Part shown: in pieces, positions 49,333-61,400 of the stretch
Position numbering within the stretch: the first letter of the stretch is position 1
Layout: each line of letters opens with the position of its first letter
NCBI GenBank assembly: GCA_027559495.1
Contig: JAMXSV010000004.1
Location: 609,001-673,000, forward strand
Length of the DNA stretch: 64,000 bases
Reading direction: 5' to 3'
Source: Aurifilum marmelostoma
Lineage: Eukaryota; Ascomycota; Sordariomycetes; Diaporthales; Cryphonectriaceae
Translations under genes and position numbers: made by a program
The notes under the pieces: generated by a model
Told to the model about the DNA's origin: nothing
The model's input: only the letters and a program-made list of their open reading frames with translations
Database searches by the model: none

Positions 49333-50066
49333 ATGGTACGCAGGCCGAAGTGATGCCCCAACAAAAAGTGTCCTTAGCTGACCTCGTCTTCGTCCCCAGT
49401 CTCAATCTCTCCGACCGTACCTCCAGGCCGTCCGCAGCAGCCTGACCGCCGCCCTTTGCCTGTCCAACTTCGCCTCGCAGACCGCAGAGAGACACAACGT
49501 TCCCGAGGTCGAAGCCCGCACCTCTCCAGAGGTCCTTCTCACGCCGCTGACCGTGGCGCGCAACGAGAACGAGCGCGTGCTAATTGAGCCCTCCGTCAAC
49601 TCCGTGCGCATCAGCATCAAGATTAAGCAGGCGGACGAAATCGAGAACATCCTGGTGCACAAGTTCACGCGGTTCCTGGAGCAGAGAGCCGAGTCATTCT
49701 TCATCCTGAGGAGGAAACCTATCAAGGTGCGTCACACACGCGACTGGTGCAGCTCGGTCGTGCCGTCGCCCCTTGGCCCAGAGGTAAACCGTCCGAGGAA
49801 CCACCAATGCTGACGGAATGTGCCCCAGGGATATGACATCTCATTCTTGATCACGAATTTCCACACCGAGGAGATGTTGAAGCACAAGCTGGTAGACTTT
49901 ATCATCCAGTTCATGGAAGAGGTGGACAAGGAGATCTCAGAGATGAAGCTCTTCGTAAGTGACATCAGATACCTTCCTGCCACCTGAGTCATGGACTAAC
50001 GTCACACTGCAGTTGAACGCAAGGGCACGCTTCGTTGCAGAATCGTTCTTGACCCCCTTTGATTAG
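49333..50066 (+). CDS. ARPC4: Arp2/3 complex 20 kDa subunit ARPC4
   Basis: Core structural subunit of the seven-protein Arp2/3 complex, which nucleates branched actin at endocytic patches. Exons are 49333-49335 (the ATG alone), 49400-49726, 49829-49954 and 50013-50066, giving 169 aa, the standard length. Introns start GTACGC, GTGCGT and GTAAGT. The protein reads SQSLRPYLQAVRSSLTAALC, then NENERVLIEPSVNSVRISIK, HKFTRFLEQRAESFFILRRK, GYDISFLITNFHTEEM and FIIQFMEEVDKEISEMK, all typical of ARPC4/Arc19. The first exon holds nothing but the start codon, so a predictor that forbids such exons will misplace the start. Confidence 0.97.
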
Positions 50067-52340
50067 ACTATATACCATATCTATGCACCGGGGTGGAGGA
50101 ATCTCAAGGTTATGCACAAGAGAAGGAATTGATTGACTGGAGTAGGGACGGTGGGGGTTCCGAGGGTTTCTATCTACCCTTACCGCCGCCGCCCTCCACT
50201 CAGTATAAAACTATCGACCCCGGCGTTGCGGGACTCTCAAGGGTGGAGGAATGTTGAAAGTTGATGGATTAGAGCGTGGCTGTCAGCGAGGTCACATGAA
50301 AAATTAAAAGATACCTCACATCAAGACCCCAGGCTTCTACATGCTTCTTCTGTGGTTTTCAATCTGTATGCCTTCCTTACACGGCATAGTCAATCATCAT
50401 GTGCTTGTGTGTCTCACCCTCACAGCACTCACCACCACTCTAGGGACCAATGTCATCCCATTCATTAGCTAGAGCCATGCAAGTCAAGGACTATAGCCTA
50501 CTCAGATTATGGGAAATTGGCACTGGAGGTCAGTCTGCCCTCTCATCAAACCGATATTCTGATCAAGAGTCCAATCAACAGATCGAAACCATCTGATAGT
50601 TGTTTATGGGCAACTTGGAGGTCCAGTTCAGTCTCTGTCCAGTCATCCATGTTGTCTAATTTGGAATGATCCTCCTGCAGAAGTGTGATATGATAGCGAC
50701 AACATCTTAAAAAGACTACATCATCATGGGATACCTTTCACCTCTTGAATAACCTTATAGATGAAGCAGGTCAACCTTGCAGTAAAAGCCCAGGCATCAA
50801 CATGTCCATTGCACGTGCTACTATTCTGAGTACCCATCGAGAATCCAGTCAACCTTCAAGGCTACATGCAGCTTAAAGTGGAGTCCAGACGTGGTAGCAA
50901 GAAAGAGAACACATTTAAGGACTCAGGCTATGGAGATTGTCTGTCGATGCTGCATGCTGCTGATATAAAGTACTAGTCCTTAGTCAAAGACACCATGAAG
51001 GCAGAGAAGCCCAGAGAACCTTTGTGGGCAGTGCAGCCCTAGAGATTGTAGGTAGTAAGTGAGTGCTGTGAGGATGCCAGACTGATGAGCCTGTCAATCG
51101 TGGTGTCACAGAAGGCTCCCCTTTGACATAAATTGCCAAGCTGCAGACTCCTCCAACAATGCCAATTACTGTTTTCTTATCTGATCTGGCACAGAGACTT
51201 GTTCTGGTGTGCTGTTGGGAGTTTCCTCGGCAGCGGCAGTACCAGATGAGAGCCGACTCATGGCTGGTCAATCAAGCTACAATGATCTCACTATGTATAT
51301 ACTCCAGAAGATCTTGAAGCCATGTCCTGTCTCTGACTGGCTGTGTGTTCCAATCGACCTCCTAGGCCATAAACCACGTCTATCAGATTTTCCCAATGTG
51401 GAAAGCCCCCCTGCTACCTTCTGCCCCCCTCCCCTTCTCTTCGTCCCTACATCATGGACCTTTGCGGATTTCTTTTTCTTCCTCTCTCCTCCTGAAAACA
51501 TCTCTCCTCGTTCCCACCCTTCGCATCCTTCTCTTGTATGCACAAATATTCAAACTCTGTGTCTCCCAACCCCTTTTCTTGTGAATAGCTGTATTCCAAG
51601 CTCACCATCCTCTTGATCCTGTTCATCATCATTGTTGTTATCGACGCGTCGTTTCCCCCTTCCTCGACGCCCTGTTTCGGCTACGCGTTCTTTGTGGTTC
51701 AAATACCGCATCTGCTACCATCAAGCCTTTCAACAGCTCATGAGGAAAGGACCCTCATTACAGAAAAAGGCATCCCAACGTCCTTCCAACCACACTCTCG
51801 AGGTATGCAAGGCGATCCCCCTCGCATTCAATATCCATCCAGCCATGCTTCTCCTCATACATTCCGAGCACTGTTCTTTGAAAGCACCATTGCCCCTGAT
51901 CTTGTTTATTTTCCCTGGCCAGCATCCTGACCATTTCTACCCCAACGCGCAGCCAATTTCATGTTTGTTTGTCCTTCCTCTGGCTTGTCATCTGTCATCT
52001 TTTCCTGCATAACACATGATTTTCACCTGCATGCCACCTCTTCCTGAGCCTTCCTGAGCACCCATAGACACTGTGCAGATTAGATGGCAGTTGTGAGTGC
52101 CACTTAGCCAGGACTTCCTTGCATCTCCTTCTGCTCAGATCTCTGGCCTTCTACCCACTTCTCACATGGTCTCCTACCTCTCGACGTGTCTTTCAGCTCC
52201 CCTTGACATCACCTGCTCTGACACACCCCTCGGTGCATTGTCACCATACTAAGTCTTGAATGCAAATTGACTAACATCTTGATGGGTCCAGGTGATCAGA
52301 TGGTAGAGGGTGGAAGCTCAAGAGTGACAAACAACAATAC
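50067..52340. other. Intergenic region
   Basis: About 2.3 kb without a recognisable gene. The first part is the ARPC4 3' flank; 51400-52000 is pyrimidine-rich and probably belongs to the long leader or promoter of the RRM-like gene. Two frames at 51209-51616 and 51613-52012 (+) are low-complexity and unsupported. Confidence 0.5.
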
Positions 52341-53314
52341 ATGTCCTCGCAGACAATAGTCTCCTCACTCAATATGGAGAATTCAGACAATACCCGTCCT
52401 GTTGATAACAGGGCCATTGAACTGTCCGACGGCAGTGTCGCCTACTTCCCTCAGCACCATGATGGGCTCCCCAATCCACGCGCCCGCGTCGCAACAAAGA
52501 GTGAGGGCACAGGGGCCACAGAGAGCAGCGAGGGTTCAGAGGGCTCTGAGTCGACTAAGCTGGTGTCCCCGGCTGCCACCATCAAGAGTGCACCTGGCAG
52601 ACTGCCGAGCCAAGGAAACTTCCAGCACGCGGTCATTGTGCAGACACCCTCCAATGCGGGTCTGCAGAACACCTGCCCTGCCCTGAGCACAGCTCCTCCG
52701 TGCAGCCCCATCCAGGCCAATCTCGACATCAACAATAACAATTTCGTGGAGGTAGGCATCGATTTCCAGACCTTTCTAAACGGCCCCTACTACGAGACGA
52801 CTAGCCTGGAGGAGCAGCCAGCACTGGCTGTGCCACGTATTTACCGCAACAGAATTCTAAACAACTCCAGCGTGGCCAACACGTACAATCAGCACCAGCC
52901 TCGCGTCCTTAACAACAACTACAACAACCGCGGCGGCAAGACGTACTACTACACGGCCACCACCAACAGCAGCAGCAGCTCCTACCAGCAGCCTGGCCGA
53001 AACATCAACAGATACCCTGTCAACCTCATCATGGACGCGCAGCAGCCGTCTGGTCGTGGTGGCGAGCGCGACCGCGGTCATCAGGACCAGGCTCAGGCTC
53101 ACCCTCAAGGCTTGCCCATGCCTTCCAACGCGGCCCGCGACATGACTGATGAGCGAGCTATGATGGTCCTCCGAGCACAGCTGTCTCGAATGGACCAGAG
53201 CCTGGACCCTCGTGAGGCTCAGCTGGCTCAGGCTGGAGGCGATGGTGGTCAGCCGCTTGGCATCCACGATTTCCGCCCTACTGTCTACTCTTCACAGCGT
53301 CAGAATTTCTCATC

Positions 53315-53355
<41 letters not shown>

Positions 53356-53836
53356 CTGGAGGTACACTGATGATGGCGACAAAGACTCCTGGTCGCGGCC
53401 CTATGGCCAACACTACCCAGTCGTATCAAGGGACTTCCCGCAACAACAATAACAGCGTCGACCCTTTCCAGGGTCCCGCTCCCGCCGTCTCTGCACCTGG
53501 CGCTGGCGGCTACCCTGCCCGTACTGAGCCGCGTAGCTTCGCTCCTCGTACGCAGGGCTCGGCCACTGGCGTTCAGCCCCCTCCCCGCTTCGATCTGCAG
53601 CAGGCTATGATGCCTGGCCCCATGCCTGTTCCTATGCGAGGTCCGACCCCCCAGAACTCTGGTCATCAGGGCTTCCAGCCTCAGAACCTTGGTCATCAGG
53701 GCTTCTACCCGTCTCAGAATGGCGGCAACCAGGGCTTCCAGCGTCCTCCTTCTCAGAACACTGGCGTTCAAGGCTTCATGCCGCCTCAGAATGTCGGAAA
53801 CAACCAGACCTTCTTCCAGGCCCAGAACCAAAACGG

Positions 53837-53871
<35 letters not shown>

Positions 53872-55577
53872 GACGAGGTCAAACACAGGGCGGCCACAAC
53901 CGCCGTGGTCATCGTGGATATCAGTCTTCGAATCAAGGACCCAACCGCGCTTTCGGTTCTTTTGATGGTCTGTCCGGCAACCCTCAGCCGATCGAGGCTC
54001 CCGTTCCCGCTCCTGCGACTGCGGCCCCCTCGCGTGCGATTGTCCCACACACGTCTCCCATCCCCAACTACGTCCGTAACCAGCGGTCTCGACAGCTGAA
54101 CGACCTGACCAGTGGCGCTGACCAGCGTCCTACTGCTGATGTCGCTCTTCGCGTTGAGAACTTCCCTTTCGTCGAGGGTGCCCGTCACGACTATAATCCT
54201 CCAACTCATGGAGTTGTCAAGATCAAGAATGTAAGTGCACGAAACCCTGTCGCCTGTGAGGCCCCTCCGGTGCATGACGCTGACGACGAGCTCCCCAAAC
54301 TAGGTCCCCTTCGGCATCAACCGTGCAGAGATCATCGCCATGCTCGGACGCAGCTCGAAGATCATCAACGACCGCCACGAGCCCGTTCACATCATCATGG
54401 ATCGCACTGGCAAGCGGACCAGTGATGCCTATGTCGAGTTCATGACCATGTACGATGCTGCTCAGGCCGTCGAGAAGCACCAGCGAGCCCACGCCCAAGG
54501 TCGTCCCCACCGCCTTGGTGACCGTCCCGTAGATATGGAGCTTTCCAGCCAGGCTGCCCTCATGGAGGACCTGTTCCCCAACGCCAGAGGCATCCGCTGG
54601 GACGGAGCCACGCCGCACATCCAGGCCGCTAACCCAACCCAGCCCTGGCAGTCCTTCAGGGGGATTCATCACTCCCGAGGAGATGACAATGCTCGTCAAG
54701 CACGTCGAAATCCCTCAGCGCGTAAGTATTTGTTTCATGTCCATTTTTCGGTCCCAAGAAGGGCAGAAAGAACAAGAGAAAAAAACAAGACAAAAGGAAA
54801 GCACAATCCTCCTTACTGACTTCCTTTTTTTCTAGTCTCCCTTCTCTCGAGAGTGCCCGCAGCGTCCCTTTGAGTGCATGATCAGCATCCTGCGCAAGTT
54901 CCCTTGGTACATGACCCACTGCGTCACGATCAAGCAGCGTCACTCTGTGTATATGGCCTGCACCGAGCTGCTACGTCTTCTCCAGGATGCCATGGACAAG
55001 AAGAAGAACGAGCACGTCCTCAACATCCAGCTGTACCGGCGCCTGTGGACCTCGGCCATGGTCTGCCGCGGCTTCACTGTCACCATGAAGGACAGCATCA
55101 GCTACACGGTCGGCCTCAACGAGGAGACCCTCCGCGAGTTCAACATGCCACGCTTTGCCAGCCAGTGGGTACACATCTACACCCTCGTGCCCAAGCCCGG
55201 CGCTCCTCTGGACGTGATCGAGGTCAGTTTCCCATAGGTTTTACAGCCCTATTCCCGGCCCCCTGACGGCAGTAAGGACGATGGAGGAGAAGATGATGAT
55301 GAAGAATAAGAAAGCTCCACCTTACTAACCCTTTCCCGCCCTGTAGTGGTACATTGCCATCATCCGCGAGGAGACGAACCGCACCGTGGCTCAGTCCCTT
55401 CCCAACGTCCAGTCGGAGCTCCAGCGACAGGGCAAACAGACTAGCCTCTACTGGGGCTACCTGTGGAAGGAGGTGTCTCATCCATACGGCCCTGCCTTTG
55501 ACAACATGACCCTGGCCGAGATGGCTCACCGCGAGTTCACCGCCCTGTCCAACATCCTTCGACGTGCCCTGGACTAA
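52341..55577 (+). CDS. Q/N-rich RNA-binding protein with RRM-like regions; one frame break
   Basis: Predicted RNA-binding protein of about 974 aa. Exons are 52341-54230, 54304-54721, 54836-55222 and 55347-55577 with GTAAGT or GTCAGT donors. Residues 1-630 are low complexity: N-rich stretches, two poly-Gln tracts from CAG repeats (53313-53355 and 53840-53869) and repeated (H/N)QGF motifs at 53665-53780. The conserved part starts with VALRVENFPF, then VVKIKN|VPFGINRAEIIAMLG, INDRHEPVHIIMDRTGKRTSDAYVEF, consistent with an RRM. A second folded region follows (CPQRPFECMISILRKFPWYM, WTSAMVCRGFTVTMKD, ending WGYLWKEVSHPYGP). Exon 2 needs one G fewer in the G5 run at 54659-54663 to keep the frame into ITPEEMTMLVKHVE. 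The family has fungal members I cannot name. A nuclear or cytoplasmic RNA role is inferred only from the RRM and prion-like N-terminus. Confidence 0.8.
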
Positions 55578-57694
55578 GCGGAGCCTCCCTCTCCCCTGTT
55601 AGCCAGGGAAGAACTCGTCCTGGAGTCTCTTGTCGCCAAGGTCAAACCCGAACCAGGACGGTCTGGTCGTTCTTTTCTTTTTCTGACTCTCCCAATAAGC
55701 ATTTGATTTGATATTGCAGCTGTACTTTAAGGCCCCAACAACAAGACTTTTGCAAAGTCCGTGTGCCCCCACCTCGTCTTGGCCAAATGTCGAGAGGTCC
55801 GAAAGGGCCCCAGAGGGAGAGACTTTGTGTCTCGTCAGGTCCGGTAGAAGTCGCTTTTTTCGTTGTTGATTGGTCTCTTTTTCTTTCTTCCTGCGTTTTG
55901 CCCCCCCTGAGCTGCACAGGATGATTGTTTTGATTTCGGACGAATGCCATACAGGAGGACGATACTCACATGATGGAGGAAGGAGGAGCCAGGAGGCGGG
56001 ACTGATCTCGACCATGGGGCATTTTCGGCCATGAGACATGCTTGGTCATGAAGCATACTTCGAAACGCGAGGCATGTGCCCAGGTCATGATACATGTTCA
56101 CTCATGAGGCATATTCTCTCCTTCTCTCCTCGTTGTTTGTCTCCGGCTCGACATGAATGGCAGATTCAGAAGACAGGTCCGAACCGCGCTCTGCTGCGCT
56201 ACGTATGAAGCAATAAATTGGGAGAGTTTCAAACATAATCAGTTTGTGCCAGTGCGTAACATGCGCAAAAACAGGTGTCCATCGCATGCACTCCGTTCCC
56301 GAGTGCAGATCGGTGATCGTGTCCTTGTCCGTAGGGCGTGTCGTTGAGGTGCGAGCTATGGGCTTAGGTAATCTGCCCGGCTGTGCCCCTCCAGCCGAGG
56401 TGCTTAGGAGGTCGTGGGGTTGCACCTGAACCTCCTGCCGCGGCGACATTCTGCATTTGCGAAACCTTCGAGAACCTTTTGCTTCCTTTCCGTTCCTTCT
56501 CTTCCTCTGCTTAAAGTCACTCCATATCCGCCCCCAACCCTCCCTGGAGAAAGCCGGGGATTGGGTGCTCGTGGCAGCAAATCTCGTGGCAAGGAAGCTG
56601 TAGGCCTTATCGGGTTAGCGTATTGGGACCCCTGGGAAGCTCGACTAAGCTCGAGTAGGCTGCACACCTTTGGCTCACAGCCTCGCCATGGACAATTCTC
56701 CATGATGCATCACCATCAATGACAATTTGGCCTCCAGGACCTTCTTCTTTCTCAGCAACTTCTATTTCATCAACGTTTTATACGCGCGTAAGACTAATTA
56801 TCAGACTACCAATGGTGTGCTGAGCAGCTATCGGTTGTCAGCTGTCAACCTTATCATCAGGTGGTAGCTGTCAGCCGTGTGTCCCCCTGAAACAGTGCCA
56901 TGCCTGCTGCGGGCTTAGAACTAGACGTTCTTTGGCGGCCGTTCACCTGCTCAAAATACAGTCCGATGGCGCTGCGATCGTGGCTGACTGATGACCTTCA
57001 GGTACAAGCCATCTTCAATTAAGACTCTGTGATACTGAATGAATGGCTACTTAGATAACAGAGAACTGGATTCCCTCCCGCAAGCCACGGATAAGAAGAA
57101 ACGGACGGCTCACGATATGAGTTCATAACTCCTTTTCACCCTCCACCTGCCCCTTTTTTTCCTTCTCAGAAATGCCGACAGGCCCCCGAGCAGTACAACA
57201 ATTGCATCGAGTAGGAGCGGCCAAAAGCGGGGTAGTCGATGCTACGGAGTACTGTGCAGGAGAAATATAAGCCATGGTACCACTCCCACCCTGGCGGCAT
57301 TCCAGTAGATCACGATGACACAAGTAATTATTATCATTGACTGTAAGCAAGAAGCGATGTGTGGTCCGGGAATGTAGCCCATCATCTTGAGAAGCAGTGA
57401 TTGTATTAAGAGAAAGGTGGCAATGCCTCGAAAGCGCAAACAAAGTACACCATCTTGCTCGGGTTGGGGGCCGAGCCTGAGAGACAGATGTGTCTCCTAA
57501 GCACGTCTGGAGATCCTTCTCCAATCAGAGAACATGTATCATCCAGGACTCCTGTCCGGAAATTCCTGCTTCCCCCAGACCGCCTATGCCTGCTCCAAGT
57601 CAACGACCAACTAAACCATCACAGCAAGACTCCACAGGCGATTGTCTCTCAACTGAAACGTCCAGCTTCTCCAGAGCTCTGTTCTGATGGGAGC
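55578..57694. other. Intergenic region
   Basis: No gene is supported. Near 56018-56115 a short word, (G/C)(T/C)CATGA followed by CAT, recurs four times in diverged form. The rest shows only short unrelated open frames. Confidence 0.5.
56018..56115. repeat. Degenerate TCATGA-N2-CAT repeat
   Basis: Four diverged copies: GCCATGAGACATGCTT, GTCATGAAGCATACTT, GTCATGATACATGTT and CTCATGAGGCATATT. Spacing is irregular. No function is evident. Confidence 0.55.
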
Positions 57695-57881
57695 CTAGTT
57701 CTGCTCATTCTCATTCTCATCATCTTCACCTCCCTCCTCGACTTTCTCCTTCTCCTGCCTCTCGACATCGGTAATAGCGACACCGAAGAGTTGCAGGACT
57801 TCGGGGCCGCAGTCTACATGATATTACGATGTGTCAGCAGGCGTCCGAGGTCTCATTCTATCATTGACATACTTGTGCGCG

Positions 57882-57915
<34 letters not shown>

Positions 57916-58429
57916 CTGGCTTACCGACGATGCCCTTCGCGAGTTGCTCTTTGGTAACATCGATGGGATACTGGACCCATCCTGACAGTGTCGCCCCATA
58001 ATGCTCAATGGTGCCGTTCCCCTGATCTCCGGCAGCCTGGGAGAAGTGGAAAAGGGCGCTGAAGAGATAGGTGCCCTCTACGAGGTTGCGGGGAAGGGTA
58101 AGGCTGCCAAAGTTGAAGTACATCAGGTCTCGGGTGACGACAATATCGGGGTACCGCAGGCCGAAGCCCCTGGCCAGGCTCGCGAGCTCGTCGTTGCCGG
58201 GACAGTGCAAGGAGAGAAACGCCGAGACTTGGATCCTCCGGTTGTGCAAGAAAATGACCTCGCTCTCGTACCTGTCGATACAAATTATGAGGGGATAGGG
58301 ATTCTCCTGGCCAGGGTTGAAGACCGTGGGCTGCGAGAGAACCGCGCCACGCAACTTGGGAGAGTTCTCGAGCCCAAGGAGCTCTTTAAGCTGCCTCTGG
58401 GCGTTTCTGGGCTCGCTTGCAGTCGCCAT
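57695..58429 (-). CDS. Hypothetical protein, 207 aa
   Basis: Two exons on the minus strand, 58429-57925 and 57813-57695, joined by a 111-bp intron (GTAAGC...TGTAG) that contains a CT-CG dinucleotide tract. The 207-aa product has an ordered central part (PYPLIICIDRYESEVIFLHN, LARGFGLRYPDIVVTRDLMY, FSALFHFSQAAGDQGNG) and a charged acidic tail (EKEKVEEGGEDDENENEQN). No signal peptide, membrane segment or catalytic motif is visible, and I do not recognise the family. Good codon character over 168 codons plus an exact splice join support it as real. Confidence 0.68.
57878..57917. repeat. (CG)n-(AG)n tract inside an intron
   Basis: About ten CG followed by about nine AG dinucleotides on the plus strand, wholly inside the intron of the 207-aa gene. 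The alternating CG part can adopt Z-form in principle. Confidence 0.9.
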
Positions 58430-61400
58430 GATGGGGTGGTGGGGTTTCCAATTGAATTCCGTGCTTTGTCTCGAGGAGACGATGATCTTGGGTCATCAGA
58501 GAGACTGGAAAATCTCTATGTAGGCGGTCGGTCTGCGAGGGCGGGGGCTTAAGTCTTGAGCAGAGATTCTCTCCTCCACATCAAAGACCGAGGGGGTGGG
58601 CAGAAAGGCTAACCGCCGTGGTCTAGATATGTCTGCACCTCATGTACCGTTTTGGCGACGGTTTATTCGGGTAATTTCTCTCTCTCTCTCTCCCCTTCTC
58701 TCTGGACACGACTAAGACCTGCTAATCCTGTGTGTTTGTCCTTCTCCTGTGCTGTCCCCTTCCCCTCCTCTACGTACTCGCCTATGCATCTACGGCACGA
58801 TAATATCAATAAACTAACCCTTTTCAGGCAACGCGTTACAGATACAAAGTACACAGTACGAATTTTGGGTTTCGAACATCTTCTCCCAGAGTGCCCTTGG
58901 CGCCCACGGCGCCCTCCAACGAGTAGGATCAATTGCCTTGAGCCGTGTCTCAGGACTTATCGCCTTCTTTGTCGCCCCCAATGCAGCTTGTTCCAGCCGC
59001 ACCCGTCCAGCTGATCCTACCAAGTGCTGATCATTTTGTCTTCTCTCCCGCCTCTCTGGCTTGCAAGGGTGTTAGTATGTGTGTGGGGGGGGGAGGGAGG
59101 GGAGGGGGATCAATTCTGCTATGTAAGTGTGAGAGAGAGGGAGGCCAGACACCCTGGGCAGTGCAATTCAAGGGTCCGATCAGAACGTAACCCAGCCATA
59201 CCTTGCATTCGGGAATTGTGACGGAGATATGCCAACCTTGTCCACGAAACACCTCATTGGGGATAGGGAGGGAAATAGTCAGGCCGCAAATACAAGTTTA
59301 GGTACCAAGGACCTTGCTGTCCCCGAGAAGAGGGGGGTTGATGGGTATTGCTAAGCAGTAGACGTGAGACAATCAAGATGGGTGGATGCAAAGAAGAAGA
59401 AGCAACCCCCGCATCCTGCTCGGCCCCCTGGAAGGAAAGAAGAGTGGATGATATCCATTCATTTCTGTCGCATCTGACGTGCGTTCGGCTAAGCGGATGG
59501 CCCATTCTCGATGAAATACGAATTTCTCAAGCCGCTTGTTGTTACACTGCCTCTATAGCTGGACGCCGTTATTTGCTTTTTCTTTTCTCTCCCCCCCTCT
59601 TCCTTCGCTCTCCTTCCCCCTCTTGCCCTCGTGATTGGCAAGTCTTTCGAATTGGTATGTATTCGGTTTTTTTTTGTTTTTTTTTTTCTTTCTCACAATA
59701 CCTTTCTCCCTCACACCCTCTTGAAGGGGCACTAGATACCAACCGCAGTGATAACTAGTTTTGCGAGGACGGAAAGCTGATGCTCAGACCACGAAGCTAT
59801 TAATAGACACCTACACCGGTTTTCACGGCTGTGACATGATTGCCGCCCCTAGGAAGCCTCATCTAGAGCGATCTGCTATCTTCAACCATCCTGGACATGC
59901 GAGGACGCGTCAAGCTGGCATGCCTTGAACTAGCAATTAGGCGTCGTGACCGTGGAAGTGGACCAGTGTACAGTACATCTGGCATGTACTGTACTTGTGA
60001 TCAGCGAAGTGGCCTGCTCATGTTCAAAACAAACCCAATGTTGACCTGCATACTTAGGCACGCGACTATCGAACGAGTCTCCTCGCTCCAATAAGCGTTC
60101 CTCCGAAGAGACCCTGCCGCGGGGCGGCGTCTGGTGACAATTTCGCCCGTGTCATACAGAGGGGAATCACAGACTCCGGTCCGGTTCTGGTTACTCTTTT
60201 CCAACCCGCGAGACCAGACTGGCCTGGTTTCAGGTTAAAACACCCCATGGTCTTGTCGATCACAAGAACCGCCGTCGAGAGAAAAGAAGCCCTCGAGGAT
60301 CCCGCCCCCCCGGAGCTTCAGCGTTACTTTCTAAGCCGCGTTCTTTGAGAGGTAGAAGGGCCTGGACGCTATTATGACTACGGTTCGGCTTTTACTAGGC
60401 CTACCGTGTCGATGAAGGCGTGTGTGCCGCTGGCTTGTCTTGTCGGAACCGAGGCTACTGGAACAAATTACCTGCCGCGCGCGCCCTTTTGAGCTCATTC
60501 ATTCCCCACACACTCAAAGCAACGCGGGAACGACGATGATCAGGTTCCGATCCCCGAGCTCGTCCTATTCAGCACTTTGGGCTCAAAGCTGAGAGATCCC
60601 GCTTGTGCGTGCCATGTAACGTATCAATACAGGCGGCAGATATTGAGAGGTGTGTGTGTCTCTGCTCAGAGGTATGGATAGCACTGTGGAGATCCTGCAC
60701 GTCCTCCTGATACCGAGCGGCGATGGAAACCGCCCGTACTGTGTCCGGCAGAGAGGGAGAAAGGGGATGGTATGTAATTAATTGCATACGATGCATGCAA
60801 GTGGGGATCTACTGTCTGCCCCCCCCCCCCTTTGGAAACTTCCTGCTGTTCCCCCTCTTGGTTGGTCAATACTGCACACTTGCACACTCAAAGCGATGAG
60901 GCCTAATACACAACGGGCTTTGCTCGGCCGACTAGATCCTCGTCTTCTGCGTTCCTCGGATTCAAGCCGTGCAGAGACAACGATGGGCGCCTCTTGTACA
61001 GAATTGCCGCCCAGAGACGGCCAGGGGAGCCCTGCGCAACCACAAGCCCGTCAGCGGCCCGTTACGTCGGCCAAACGAGATGTCGCCCTTTTGAGGAGAG
61101 ACTGGCTGGAGCAGTCAGCAAAGGTACTATGTGAACACCACCGCACCTAGTCCTTTTGCGTGATGTGTGGCATGATGATGCCCGTATACTATACAAGCAG
61201 CGATTAGATTGTCAAGCTTCTTCCGCGGGCCTACACGCACCCACATTCACAGTCTATAGTCACGAACCAATGCTATACCACTGCTTCGTTCTTATTTCTC
61301 GTGTCGATTCTTGAAGCCTTGTGCTGTATCTATTTTTTCAACGAAAAAACAGAGAAAAAAGAAAAGAGTCCTAAGAAGAATCCCCCACCCCCCGAAAAAA

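Noticed and set aside
54600..54661. An intron ending at TTCAG before the G5 run in the RRM-like gene
   Set aside because: A CTAAC-like word and a CAG are present, but the preceding sequence is coherent coding and no suitable donor was found; one surplus G explains the shift more simply.
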